A stretch of DNA of 46,299 bases from UBA9732 sp963606545 (GTDB lineage: Bacteria; Spirochaetota; Spirochaetia; Sphaerochaetales; Sphaerochaetaceae), in NCBI GenBank assembly GCA_963606545.1, contig CAVCYP010000008.1, forward strand, positions 1 through 46,299, written 5' to 3'. Under the pieces are notes generated by a model. The model searched no databases and was not told the DNA's origin. It was given only the letters and a program-made list of their open reading frames with translations. Position numbers and translations under genes: made by a program. This document shows, in pieces, positions 7,520-15,078 of this stretch (its first letter is position 1; the number at the start of each line of letters is the position of its first letter).

Positions 7520-8824
7520 TTATTTTATCTTTCTTGCTTCCATGTAGAAACGCTTCTCGTTGGCTTCTCCCATGCTGAAGGTCTTTCTAGGAAGGGCTCC
7601 ATCCTTAATGATGGTTTCAAAGAAAGTTCCTTTATCAATTGCAGGAAGGAACAAGCCAATATTGCCCTCTTCACTACCAAGCTTGTCTGTAACATCCGCA
7701 CCATGGATGTAGTCTACTGAGTAACCTTTTGCAATAAGAGCATCAATAACCTTTTGTAAGGTTCCAGCTGCAATATTTGCTGAAGGTTCTTCAAGTTTAA
7801 TAACCACGTGCTTGCCAGCTACACAATAGCCAAAACTTTGGGTGCTCTGATCTGCAATCTTTTTGGCAATACAATTTCTGCAACCAACTGTTTCTGAATT
7901 AATAGCTTTTGCATTCTTTGCAAGTTCTTCAAGGAAAACATTTTCTGGAACGTTGAAAAGAACTCTATGAATTGGTTCAAAGACAAGACCTGGATCAAAA
8001 ATGTTCTCAAGCTCAACAAGGCAGAATCTTGCAGGATGAGTTTTCTTCTCTTCTTCAGAAAGATTCTTTTTAATATCTTCCCAGCAACTTTTAGCAGTTG
8101 CAAAGCTATGGTTTCCATCTCCCATAGCAAAGAGCAGTGGATTTTCAGGATTCAGTTTAGCATTTAGGGCTTCAAAAGCATCAGCAACGTTATTTAAGTC
8201 AGTCTCTGAATCAACTGCCCAAGCCTCAAGATGGCCACCGTTTTTCATAAGTTCAAAGTCATAGACTTTCTTGAGATCAGCTGTTTTTGCTGCAAGAGGT
8301 TCAATTACACTTCTCTTTTCATCACTAATAAGCACCATGATGTGAGGAATTTCAAGTGGAGCATCTTTTCTAATCTCTTTTCTTGGTGGAATTCTTGAAA
8401 GAATTGTTCCTTCAGTTGCTCTAATTAGACTCTTAGAATCCTTTTCCCAGCTGTAACGGTCAAGATCAAGAGCAGCCATAAGGCCCCAACGAGAGGAAGA
8501 GCCACAAGTTCTTTTTACTAAGAAGAAGGTCTCTGGATAAGTCTCAAATAGATTTGCGTCTACATAGGACTTCATTGTCTTATTAATATTGGCAATTCTT
8601 TCCTTGGAATCGCCATCTTCAAGATAGCACTCTGGGAAAATAAGTCTAAGGGTAGATGGGGCATCTCCAATAAGCTTTGAGGCGTCCTCCCAATATTCTT
8701 TTTCAGATGTGTACTGATCACAAGCTACAACTGCCCATTTTGTAAGGTCAGTTCCCTTCTTTGGTAGCATAATATCTGCAGCTTTAAGACCCATCTGTTC
8801 TAATTTTTTATTCACTTCTTTCAT
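7520..8824 (-). CDS. DUF1015 family protein
   Basis: 434 aa from the ATG at 8824, which has an AGAGGT ribosome site; longer reading lacks one. The opening ADIMLPKKGTDLTKWAVVAC, the CDQYTS stretch and the later FAMGDGNHSFATAK are typical of DUF1015 (COG4198), a widespread family without a firmly established reaction. It is predicted to be soluble. A sigma-70 promoter lies about 40 bases upstream of the start. The uraA leader begins 80 bases after its stop, so uraA may be read partly from this promoter. The function remains unknown. Confidence 0.85.
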   Translation of the reverse strand: MKEVNKKLEQMGLKAADIMLPKKGTDLTKWAVVACDQYTSEKEYWEDASKLIGDAPSTLRLIFPECYLEDGDSKERIANINKTMKSYVDANLFETYPETFFLVKRTCGSSSRWGLMAALDLDRYSWEKDSKSLIRATEGTILSRIPPRKEIRKDAPLEIPHIMVLISDEKRSVIEPLAAKTADLKKVYDFELMKNGGHLEAWAVDSETDLNNVADAFEALNAKLNPENPLLFAMGDGNHSFATAKSCWEDIKKNLSEEEKKTHPARFCLVELENIFDPGLVFEPIHRVLFNVPENVFLEELAKNAKAINSETVGCRNCIAKKIADQSTQSFGYCVAGKHVVIKLEEPSANIAAGTLQKVIDALIAKGYSVDYIHGADVTDKLGSEEGNIGLFLPAIDKGTFFETIIKDGALPRKTFSMGEANEKRFYMEARKIK

Positions 8825-8863
8825 TTTGATACCTCTGGTTTTGTTTTTTTGTTTACCCCTAAA

Positions 8864-8892
8864 ATAATACTTTGACTTTGTCATATTAGCAA
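8864..8892 (-). promoter_or_regulatory. promoter of the DUF1015 gene
   Basis: On the minus strand TTGCTA (plus 8887-8892), 17-bp spacer, TATTAT (plus 8864-8869). The predicted start is near 8857, giving an untranslated leader of about 33 bases with AGAGGT. The rest of the 8825-9027 gap is very AT-rich and holds only the divergent promoter at 8993. Confidence 0.6.
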
Positions 8893-8992
8893 CATAAATT
8901 TTATTTAAATTTTGCAATTTATTTAGTTAAAATTTCTATTTTCATAATTTTAAAAGCGATAAATTTACAATATCCGCAATTTAGGTTTTATG

Positions 8993-9021
8993 TTCCACAA
9001 ACGATTAGAATTTGTTATCAT
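8993..9021 (+). promoter_or_regulatory. promoter giving a leaderless mRNA (membrane protein-aroH)
   Basis: TTCCAC (8993-8998), 17-bp spacer, TATCAT (9016-9021). The expected start 7 bases past the -10 box is 9028, the A of the ATG. No ribosome site precedes the ATG. Confidence 0.5.
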
Positions 9022-9027
9022 TAATTT

Positions 9028-9372
9028 ATGCTTCAGTTTCGTCGTGTAATTGAAATTACAAATATTATTTGTAACTATATATTCCTAGTTTTTCTTTTGC
9101 TATTTGGAATCTATGCAAGTTCTCTTTGGACAGATTTGGATGCGGACTTTATTTCGTACATCATTAATATAGATAATATCATAGGTTGGACTGTAACGGT
9201 TTTATCTTGTCTGATTTTTCTTTGTGCAGTGGTTTTACTATTTGCCGACCATAGCTTTAAATTTGGATTATTTCTTTTTAGTTTACTTAGAATTACTTTT
9301 TGTGTTGTGATTATGTTTTCAATTGATGCTTTAAGCTCTCTGGTAACAACAGGTTTTGTGGTGAAAATATGA
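9028..9372 (+). CDS. small membrane protein of unknown function
   Basis: 114 aa. About three hydrophobic segments (residues about 10-32, 52-74 and 78-103) predict an inner-membrane protein with no recognisable catalytic motif. I do not recognise the family. Its stop overlaps the aroH start by 4 bases (ATGA), so the two are probably translationally coupled. The ATG lacks a ribosome site and coincides with the predicted transcription start. Confidence 0.65.
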   Translation: MLQFRRVIEITNIICNYIFLVFLLLFGIYASSLWTDLDADFISYIINIDNIIGWTVTVLSCLIFLCAVVLLFADHSFKFGLFLFSLLRITFCVVIMFSIDALSSLVTTGFVVKI

Positions 9373-9725
9373 CAAAAGCAATACGCGGTGCAATTTCAGC
9401 AGATTCAAACAGTTGTTGTGCAATTTCCTCAGCTGCCTGCGAACTTTTTACTCAACTTCTTTCTTCGAATAAAATTAGTGAGAAGGATTTGATTTGTCTT
9501 ATCATTTCACATACAAAGGATTTAACAGCTCTAAATTCAGCTTCTGCTCTACGTAAAGCTGGTCTTTGTACTGCAGTTCCTCTTTTTTGTGTACAAGAAG
9601 CAGCTATTGATGGTTCAATGCCTCTGATGATTAGAATGATGGCCTTAACTGAGACTAACCTTGAAGAAGTTCATCATATATATTTAAAAGAGGCCATTAA
9701 ACTGCGGCCTGATTTAGTTCATTAG
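9369..9725 (+). CDS. aroH: monofunctional chorismate mutase (AroH type)
   Basis: 118 aa. Converts chorismate to prephenate for phenylalanine and tyrosine synthesis. It matches the AroH fold as in B. subtilis, not the helical AroQ class. The equivalents of the active-site residues are visible: Arg6 in RGAIS, Cys74 and Glu77 in CVQE, Arg89 in MIRM, and Tyr105 in VHHIYLKEA. The length is typical. It is coupled to the upstream membrane protein gene by an ATGA overlap. Its TAG overlaps the tail of tsaC on the other strand by 4 bases (TTAG shared by both stops). The presence of aroB further along supports a working aromatic pathway. Confidence 0.9.
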   Translation: MTKAIRGAISADSNSCCAISSAACELFTQLLSSNKISEKDLICLIISHTKDLTALNSASALRKAGLCTAVPLFCVQEAAIDGSMPLMIRMMALTETNLEEVHHIYLKEAIKLRPDLVH

Positions 9726-10291
9726 TTTGCAGACTTTTCTATAAGTTCTTTTGCGTCAAACGCACCTTCTCTTAACATTTTGTAGGGCTTTACAGTTGCA
9801 TCAATTAAGGTGGAAGGGGTCTTGCCTTGAATTTCCTTATCTCTGACAACACAATCAACAAAAGCCTCAAAGCGTTGAGAAATATCGGTAAAGTCTAAAA
9901 GAGAGGGTTCTCCGGCCATGTTAACACTGGTAGAATACATTGGAGTTCCAGCTAATTTAAGAATCTTTTGAAGAAATGGATCTGCCGGAACACGAATTGC
10001 AGTTTTTTTGCCATCTTTTGTGTTGAGAACTACAGTAAGAGGTGCTGGCCAGGTATCTAGGATATCTTGTGGAATAGATACACAAAGTTCTTTGGCCTGT
10101 TCAATTGTGGCTAAAATAAGAAAGGGTTTGTTTTCTGGTCTTCCTTTGAGGTCAATAAGTGCCTTTTCTCCAATGTGATTAGCTGCACAAAGTCCGTAAA
10201 TAGTGTCACACGGTAAAACTACAACACCGCCATCTCTAATAAGCGCCGAAACTGTCTCCAAAGTCTCCGGGTTCATTTTGTTGAGAATCAT
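9722..10291 (-). CDS. tsaC: L-threonylcarbamoyladenylate synthase (TsaC/Sua5 family)
   Basis: 189 aa. Makes threonylcarbamoyl-AMP from threonine, bicarbonate and ATP for the t6A37 modification of ANN-decoding tRNAs. The YrdC fold is shown by GGVVVLPCDTIYGLCA, then the KGRPENKPF motif and the STSVNMAGEPS motif that line the active site. It lacks the extra Sua5 domain, so it is the short TsaC type. The ATG at 10291 is chosen for its AGAGGAAA site; a longer start at 10324 is less likely. The start overlaps the end of the upstream FtsB-like gene by 56 bases, implying coupling. Confidence 0.9.
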   Translation of the reverse strand: MILNKMNPETLETVSALIRDGGVVVLPCDTIYGLCAANHIGEKALIDLKGRPENKPFLILATIEQAKELCVSIPQDILDTWPAPLTVVLNTKDGKKTAIRVPADPFLQKILKLAGTPMYSTSVNMAGEPSLLDFTDISQRFEAFVDCVVRDKEIQGKTPSTLIDATVKPYKMLREGAFDAKELIEKSAN

Positions 10292-10742
10292 TTTCCTCTT
10301 CCCTCTTCTTACGAAGTATGCCAAAAAGCACTGTCACAGCTAATGAAAAACTAAATGCAACCAAAAAGAGTTTCATGAATCCCCAAGGTTCAAAAGTTGA
10401 AGTTGCAAAGGTGTCTTCAACATTTGAGGCTTCAGTGCTTGAAAGTGGCTGAATTTCATCTTCAGTCTCAAACTGATAAACATCATCCCCCTCAACCTTG
10501 TAACCAAGATTCATAGCTGCAAATCTAACGCCATCCTCTGTGGATAGCTCCTGCTCTTGGATTCTAAGATTTTCTAGTTCAACTTCATCTCTGTCAAGAC
10601 GGTATTCGTTTATTTTCAACTGCTTTTTAAGCTCTTTGTTAACCAAATAGCCCGATTTTCCAAAAATAGCGGACAATAAACTAAAATTGCACACCGTCAA
10701 AACCACGAGAACAAGTATTAGAACAGCGTATTTTCTTGCCAT
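10236..10742 (-). CDS. septum formation initiator (FtsB/DivIC)-like protein
   Basis: 168 aa from ATG 10742. A membrane segment at about 5-25 is followed by a short coiled coil (residues about 33-66) and a conserved-looking small domain with FAAMNLGYKVEGDDVYQF, as in FtsB/DivIC divisome proteins. Unlike E. coli FtsB (about 100 aa), it has a second membrane segment near residue 130 and a short charged tail. The role in division is inferred from architecture. It overlaps tsaC by 56 bases and diverges from the acidic protein gene across a 76-base gap. Confidence 0.65.
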   Translation of the reverse strand: MARKYAVLILVLVVLTVCNFSLLSAIFGKSGYLVNKELKKQLKINEYRLDRDEVELENLRIQEQELSTEDGVRFAAMNLGYKVEGDDVYQFETEDEIQPLSSTEASNVEDTFATSTFEPWGFMKLFLVAFSFSLAVTVLFGILRKKREEENDSQQNEPGDFGDSFGAY

Positions 10743-10818
10743 AAGCACTCTAATTGAATATAATAACGTTAATTTATAACAAAAATAAAGTACTTTTAGC
10801 ATTCTGGGAGGTTCTTGT

Positions 10819-12282
10819 ATGAGCAAGAAAAAAGGATTTAGGACTGCATTAGCGACTATTTTAGTTGCTTTGGTTATTTTTGCCGCCCTTACCTTTGCCG
10901 CAATCAAATATTTCTTACCTGTTTACCAGGTCAGTCAGAGTGATGTTTACAGCTGGGCTGTGAAGATTTACCCTCTTCTCATTGGAATTACTCTAATTGT
11001 AATTGCTTCCTTCTTAGGGAAAGATAACAATGATGATGAAAGTGAAGAAGATAAACTTCCTCCAAACTCATATGATGCACAGCTTTTTGAACAACCAAAG
11101 GATGATCCAGCTGCTAAGCCTAAAAAGCAAACACAAGTACCAAAAGTTGAGCCTGCTCCAGAACCTGAAACTGTAAGTGATGAGGTCCTGACTGAATTAG
11201 CTTCTATTTTTGGTGATGAGCCAGAAAAAGAACCAGAGCCAGAACCAGTTGCTATTCCACAAACTGAAGTTGAAGAAGAGCAAGAGATTTCTCCATTTGA
11301 GGAAATTGAAGAGGTTGAGTCTGCTGAAGAAGAGCCTGAAGAAGTTGAAACTGAAGAAGCTGAACCTGAAGCTGAAGCGGATGAACTTGAAGAAGTTGAA
11401 GCACCTACCCCTGCTCCTGTTGCTGATGAAAAGGAAGATTCAAACAAGGCTCTTGTAAATGCTCTTAATGCTCTTGTTGATAAGATGGATGACTTCACTT
11501 CAGCTATGATTTATGGCACTGAAGAGGAAGAGGAAGAAGAAGAGGACGAAGAACCTGAAGAAGATCTTGATGAAGAGCAATATGAGGAATATGAGGGAGA
11601 TGACTTTGCAGAACACTTTACTCGTATTGAAAATCAGATTAGCTCTCTTGCTGATATTGTTGCTCAACTTGCAGATACAATTAAAGAACTCCCAAAACAG
11701 GTTGTAGTTGCTTCAGCTCCAGTTGAAGCTGAAGTTAAAGAACCTGAAGAGCCAGAAGCTGAGCCTGAAGTTGAAGAAGAAGTAGCTGAGCCTGAAGTTG
11801 AAGAAGAAGTAGCTGAGCCAGAAGCAGAGCCTGANNNNNNNNNNNNNNNNNNNNNNNNNNNNNNNNNNNNNNNNNNNNNNNNNNNNGAAGCTGAAGAAGA
11901 GCCAGAAGCAGAACCAGAACCTGTTGCTCAACCAGCTCCAGCCCCAGCCCCAGTTGATACAACCGGAGATCAGGTTTTCAAGAGCTATGAAGGAACTCCT
12001 GCAAAACAGTTGGCAATGGCAGAATTTGATAGTGCTAAGGACTTTGGTTATGATTTGACTATTGCCAATGTTGCTGCACCAATTTCTACTGTTTCCTTAG
12101 AAATTGATGCTGGCACACAATGTGTTGAAAATGGCGATAGTACTCTTGTAATTATTCCATTTGCAGATAGTGCTGAAGCTAAAGAAATTCTTGATAAGCT
12201 TGGTGTTCCATATGATGTGAGCACAATGACAAGCTCAAGTAATACAAGTTTTGAGGATTTTGCAAAAGATTGGATTAATTAA
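10819..12282 (+). CDS. acidic Pro/Glu-rich membrane-anchored protein (internal gap)
   Basis: About 487 aa with 52 undetermined bases inside. Two hydrophobic segments (about 10-32 and 50-66) anchor the N-terminus; the rest is low-complexity Glu, Pro, Ala and Val, with a 9-residue repeat PEVEEEVAE twice next to the gap. A short helical stretch at about 262-285 (FTRIENQISSLADIVAQLAD) could be a coiled coil. The C-terminal 90 residues look like a small folded domain. The frame is kept across the gap if its length is right. The family is not recognised. The start ATG follows GGGAGG. The transcript probably ends at the terminator at 12390, inside rnz on the other strand. Confidence 0.75.
   Translation: MSKKKGFRTALATILVALVIFAALTFAAIKYFLPVYQVSQSDVYSWAVKIYPLLIGITLIVIASFLGKDNNDDESEEDKLPPNSYDAQLFEQPKDDPAAKPKKQTQVPKVEPAPEPETVSDEVLTELASIFGDEPEKEPEPEPVAIPQTEVEEEQEISPFEEIEEVESAEEEPEEVETEEAEPEAEADELEEVEAPTPAPVADEKEDSNKALVNALNALVDKMDDFTSAMIYGTEEEEEEEEDEEPEEDLDEEQYEEYEGDDFAEHFTRIENQISSLADIVAQLADTIKELPKQVVVASAPVEAEVKEPEEPEAEPEVEEEVAEPEVEEEVAEPEAEPXXXXXXXXXXXXXXXXXXEAEEEPEAEPEPVAQPAPAPAPVDTTGDQVFKSYEGTPAKQLAMAEFDSAKDFGYDLTIANVAAPISTVSLEIDAGTQCVENGDSTLVIIPFADSAEAKEILDKLGVPYDVSTMTSSSNTSFEDFAKDWIN
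11764..11817 (+). repeat. 27-bp tandem repeat (two copies)
   Basis: Two identical 27-base units (11764-11790 and 11791-11817) encode PEVEEEVAE twice. Related EPEAEP sequence continues into the gap, so more copies are likely. Confidence 0.9.
11835..11886. other. assembly gap of 52 N
   Basis: A run of 52 N inside the acidic repeat region. The flanking sequence is repetitive on both sides, suggesting collapsed or unresolved repeats rather than missing genes. Confidence 0.98.
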
Positions 12283-13202
12283 TCTGGATTGGGAAGTTGG
12301 AAAATACAGCGATCTTTACAGAGCACTGTATTTTCAAAGACTTCACACGCTTCTTCTTTTAGATAGTGTAATTCCCTATCCATATATCTGGGACTGTAAT
12401 GAAGCAGTCCCATTTTTTTTACATTCGCATCTCTTGCAATGGTTGCAGCCTGTGTTGCTGTCATATGCTTCTTCTCATAGGCATCTGCAGCCAAATCTTT
12501 TGTAAACATAGCCTCACAGAGAAGTAAGTCAGCATTTTTTACATGATTTGAGATGTAATTGAGATACATTGTGTCAGTTATATAGGCAAATTTAACGCCT
12601 TTTCTTGGTTTTCCAAGAACTTGTTCAGGTTTAACAACAGTACCATCTTCCAACGTTACCTCAAAGCCTTTTTGTAGTTTTCCCCACATTGGACCGCATG
12701 GAATATTCAAAGCTTTTGCATTATCTACGCTGAACTCGCCGGCTCTATCCTTTTCAGTCAAAACATAACCCATACAAGGCTTTGTATGTAAAAGAGGAAC
12801 CGCTTCAACACTAAATTCAGGAGTATCTAAAATAATTCCAGGCTGAACCGGTACAAATTTAATTTCATAATTGATATACATATCCAAAAGGCGTCGGTTT
12901 GCATCAATGTAATCTTTAAGCTTATCGGGCCCATAGATATAGAGGGGTTCAGTGCGTTCAACTTGGGAAGAGAGCATTAGGAGGCCGGGAAGTCCGGTTA
13001 CGTGGTCCGCGTGCATATGGCTGATGAAAATGCGATTTATACGCTTCCAGTGGAGGTTGAGCATTTTGAGCGAGACTTGAGTCCCCTCCCCGCAATCGAA
13101 TAAAAATAGCTCACCGTTACGCCTTACCATAGCACTGGTCAGAAAACGCCCAGGAAGCGGTTGCATTCCACTTGTACCTAACACAAAAACTTCTAAACTC
13201 AT
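12279..13202 (-). CDS. rnz: ribonuclease Z
   Basis: 307 aa. Zinc endonuclease that trims the 3' trailer of pre-tRNAs that lack an encoded CCA, as both tRNAs here do. The metallo-beta-lactamase motif HMHADH (His62, His64, Asp66, His67) is intact, as are AYITDTMY and the C-terminal LLHYSPRY with its conserved His. The HMTATQAA stretch supports the tRNase Z family. No ribosome site precedes the ATG at 13202, and a promoter predicts a leaderless mRNA. The 3' coding end contains two hairpins that work on the opposite strand. Confidence 0.95.
   Translation of the reverse strand: MSLEVFVLGTSGMQPLPGRFLTSAMVRRNGELFLFDCGEGTQVSLKMLNLHWKRINRIFISHMHADHVTGLPGLLMLSSQVERTEPLYIYGPDKLKDYIDANRRLLDMYINYEIKFVPVQPGIILDTPEFSVEAVPLLHTKPCMGYVLTEKDRAGEFSVDNAKALNIPCGPMWGKLQKGFEVTLEDGTVVKPEQVLGKPRKGVKFAYITDTMYLNYISNHVKNADLLLCEAMFTKDLAADAYEKKHMTATQAATIARDANVKKMGLLHYSPRYMDRELHYLKEEACEVFENTVLCKDRCIFQLPNPD
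12300..12335 (+). terminator. 10-bp inverted repeat downstream of the acidic protein gene
   Basis: GAAAATACAG and CTGTATTTTC are perfect 10-bp inverted copies with a 16-base loop, 17 bases after the stop of the acidic protein gene and inside rnz. The arms are A/T-rich at the base, giving a terminator-like U run in the 3' arm. It may stabilise the 3' end together with the stronger terminator downstream. Confidence 0.5.
12390..12420 (+). terminator. intrinsic terminator of the acidic protein gene, inside rnz
   Basis: On the plus strand GGGACTG (12390-12396) pairs perfectly with CAGTCCC (12405-12411), loop TAATGAAG, then A and eight T. It lies 108 bases past the upstream stop and is antisense to the rnz codons for MGLLHYSPRY. 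Confidence 0.85.
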
Positions 13203-13208
13203 GGCCGT

Positions 13209-13237
13209 ATACTACCAGTTTTATGAATTGCTGAAAA
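13209..13237 (-). promoter_or_regulatory. promoter of rnz (leaderless start)
   Basis: On the minus strand TTTTCA (plus 13232-13237), 17-bp spacer, and an extended -10 TGG-TAGTAT (plus 13209-13214 for the hexamer). Seven bases beyond the -10 box is the A of the rnz ATG. The -35 box lies inside the lolE-like gene. Confidence 0.45.
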
Positions 13238-14393
13238 GCTGAATTGGCGTAATCTGTCTAGTCTTTCTCAACGTCAGCCAGACCGCCACATTTGACAGCA
13301 AAAGCAGGCACGCACTAATAAGCAACACGCTAGCCCACGGTATATGCACGTCAAAGTCCAGCAAATAAAAAGATAAACTTTCCAGCCCGATATTTGATAA
13401 CTTACTTAACACAGGGCCTAAGAGGTAACCTATTGATATTCCAAGAATTATACCTAAAACCATACCAACAAAAGTAACCAAGCAAACACTTAGAAAAACA
13501 GATTTTCTAACCATGGAGTCACTCATTCCAATGAGTTTTGCAATTGAGATTGGTTTTATATCGTCTTGAATCATCTGATGGGCAACAGAGGAAGTATAGA
13601 AAGCTGCAACTACAACCACCAGAAGAAGAATAATTAGAATCATTTGCTTACTAGTAATGAAGTTAGTATAAACACTAAGGTTATGCTGATCCCAGGTTGA
13701 AATATAGTGAATTGGAACCTCTAAACTAGAAACTACCTCATTTAAGCGTTCCATATATTCTGGTTGAACTAGTATTTCAAAGGAGCTAGCATTAGCAGCT
13801 GTAAAAAGAGTCTTTGCATAAGCTACATCAACAAAAGCAAGTATTTGATCTAGCTGGTCGTAGCCACTGTGAAAAATTGCTTCAATTCTAACTAAAATTG
13901 GTCTAGGAACGGCATTTGCTGTGTCTGGCACTATCATTAGAGCTACTCTGTCACCAATTTCAACCTTAAGCTTATTTGCTGTGTATCGGCTAATTGCAAT
14001 ACCTTTTAAGTTGGACTTTTCAAGCTCTGTTGTTTCAAAAGTCACCTGAGCTAGACGGTCTTCATTAAAATAGGAAGAAGCAACCCCCTTAATGGTTACA
14101 GAACTTGTGCCCGTTGCTGAATACATTAGTCCATAGCCAGTAATAACTTGGTCTGCCGATAAAATCATTTCATTCGAACTTATATTCTCAGTATCAAAAG
14201 TTGTATTGGAAACCTGTATATGTCCATCTGATAAATAAATATACTTATTTGTAATGCCATCAATCATACTTTCCGAGAAAATTAAAGCACAAACAAGTGG
14301 AGCCATAACTAGAGCAATTAAAATAAGACAGCCTACAAGGCGTCCTTTCTTGAAAATTCTTCTTAGGCTCCAGAATTTAACAAATGGATTCAC
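13221..14393 (-). CDS. ABC transporter permease (LolE/MacB-FtsX type)
   Basis: 390 aa. One N-terminal membrane segment (about 18-40), a periplasmic domain (about 45-245) and three C-terminal membrane segments (about 255-280, 300-330 and 350-380) give the FtsX-like four-segment topology. With the ATPase and the second permease upstream it forms a complete heterodimeric transporter that resembles LolCDE, which releases lipoproteins from the inner membrane. The Lol role is inferred from operon layout and from the lipoprotein-rich biology of spirochaetes. The start overlaps the ATPase gene by 17 bases. Confidence 0.78.
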   Translation of the reverse strand: MNPFVKFWSLRRIFKKGRLVGCLILIALVMAPLVCALIFSESMIDGITNKYIYLSDGHIQVSNTTFDTENISSNEMILSADQVITGYGLMYSATGTSSVTIKGVASSYFNEDRLAQVTFETTELEKSNLKGIAISRYTANKLKVEIGDRVALMIVPDTANAVPRPILVRIEAIFHSGYDQLDQILAFVDVAYAKTLFTAANASSFEILVQPEYMERLNEVVSSLEVPIHYISTWDQHNLSVYTNFITSKQMILIILLLVVVVAAFYTSSVAHQMIQDDIKPISIAKLIGMSDSMVRKSVFLSVCLVTFVGMVLGIILGISIGYLLGPVLSKLSNIGLESLSFYLLDFDVHIPWASVLLISACLLLLSNVAVWLTLRKTRQITPIQLFSNS

Positions 14394-15078
14394 TGCTTAC
14401 TTCCTTCAATATATGGTTTTTTAGCAAATAAACCTTGTCACATTTAAAGGCAAAATCTTGGTTGTGAGTGACCAAAAGTAGGCTTCTGCCCTCTTCCTTA
14501 ACTAAGTCCAGAAGGATTCGTTCAACCTCTTGAGCATTTTCTTCATCAAGTGCTCCAGTTGGTTCATCTGCCATTATTACTTCTGGTTCATTCATAAGAG
14601 CTCTACAAATAGCAACTCTTTGTTTCTCACCTCCAGAAAGCTGACTTGGATGATGTGAAAGTCTATCAGTTAAGCCGAGTTTTTCAAGTAATTCTAGGGC
14701 TCTTGGTTTACATTCTTTAATTGTTTTTCCAGCAATTAATGCAGGCGCCATAACATTTTCCAGTGCATTGAAATCATCAAGTAGTAAATTTGATTGAAAT
14801 ATAAAACCAATATGAAGATTTCTTGTCTGAGATCTCTTTTTATCATCTAAAGTTGCAAAATTTACACCGTTACAAAGCACTGTACCTTCAGAAGGACTAT
14901 CCAAACCTCCCGCAATATGCAAAAGGGTACTTTTACCTGAGCCACTTTTACCTATGATAGCGGTGGATTCTCCCTGCTTGAGACTTAAATCTATGTTATT
15001 AAGAATTGTTATCTCTGCTTCACCTTTTTCAGCCGCCTTAAAGCGTTTAACTATATTTTTAAGTTCAATTGGATGCAT
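14377..15078 (-). CDS. ABC transporter ATPase (LolD-like)
   Basis: 233 aa. ATPase that powers the two permeases on either side. Walker A GKSGSGKST, Q-loop FIFQSNLLLDDF, signature LSGGEKQR and Walker B VIMADEPTGALDEEN are all present, followed by the switch His in LLVTHNQDF. This is the LolD/MacB subgroup. The ATG at 15078 overlaps the upstream permease by 14 bases; a TTG one codon earlier is possible, and both fit the GGAGG site. Confidence 0.92.
   Translation of the reverse strand: MHPIELKNIVKRFKAAEKGEAEITILNNIDLSLKQGESTAIIGKSGSGKSTLLHIAGGLDSPSEGTVLCNGVNFATLDDKKRSQTRNLHIGFIFQSNLLLDDFNALENVMAPALIAGKTIKECKPRALELLEKLGLTDRLSHHPSQLSGGEKQRVAICRALMNEPEVIMADEPTGALDEENAQEVERILLDLVKEEGRSLLLVTHNQDFAFKCDKVYLLKNHILKEVSSESIC

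Noticed and set aside
9639..9697. 7-bp inverted repeat ATGGCCT/AGGCCAT in aroH
   Set aside because: The arms are 45 bases apart inside a coding gene and no T run follows on either strand; likely chance.
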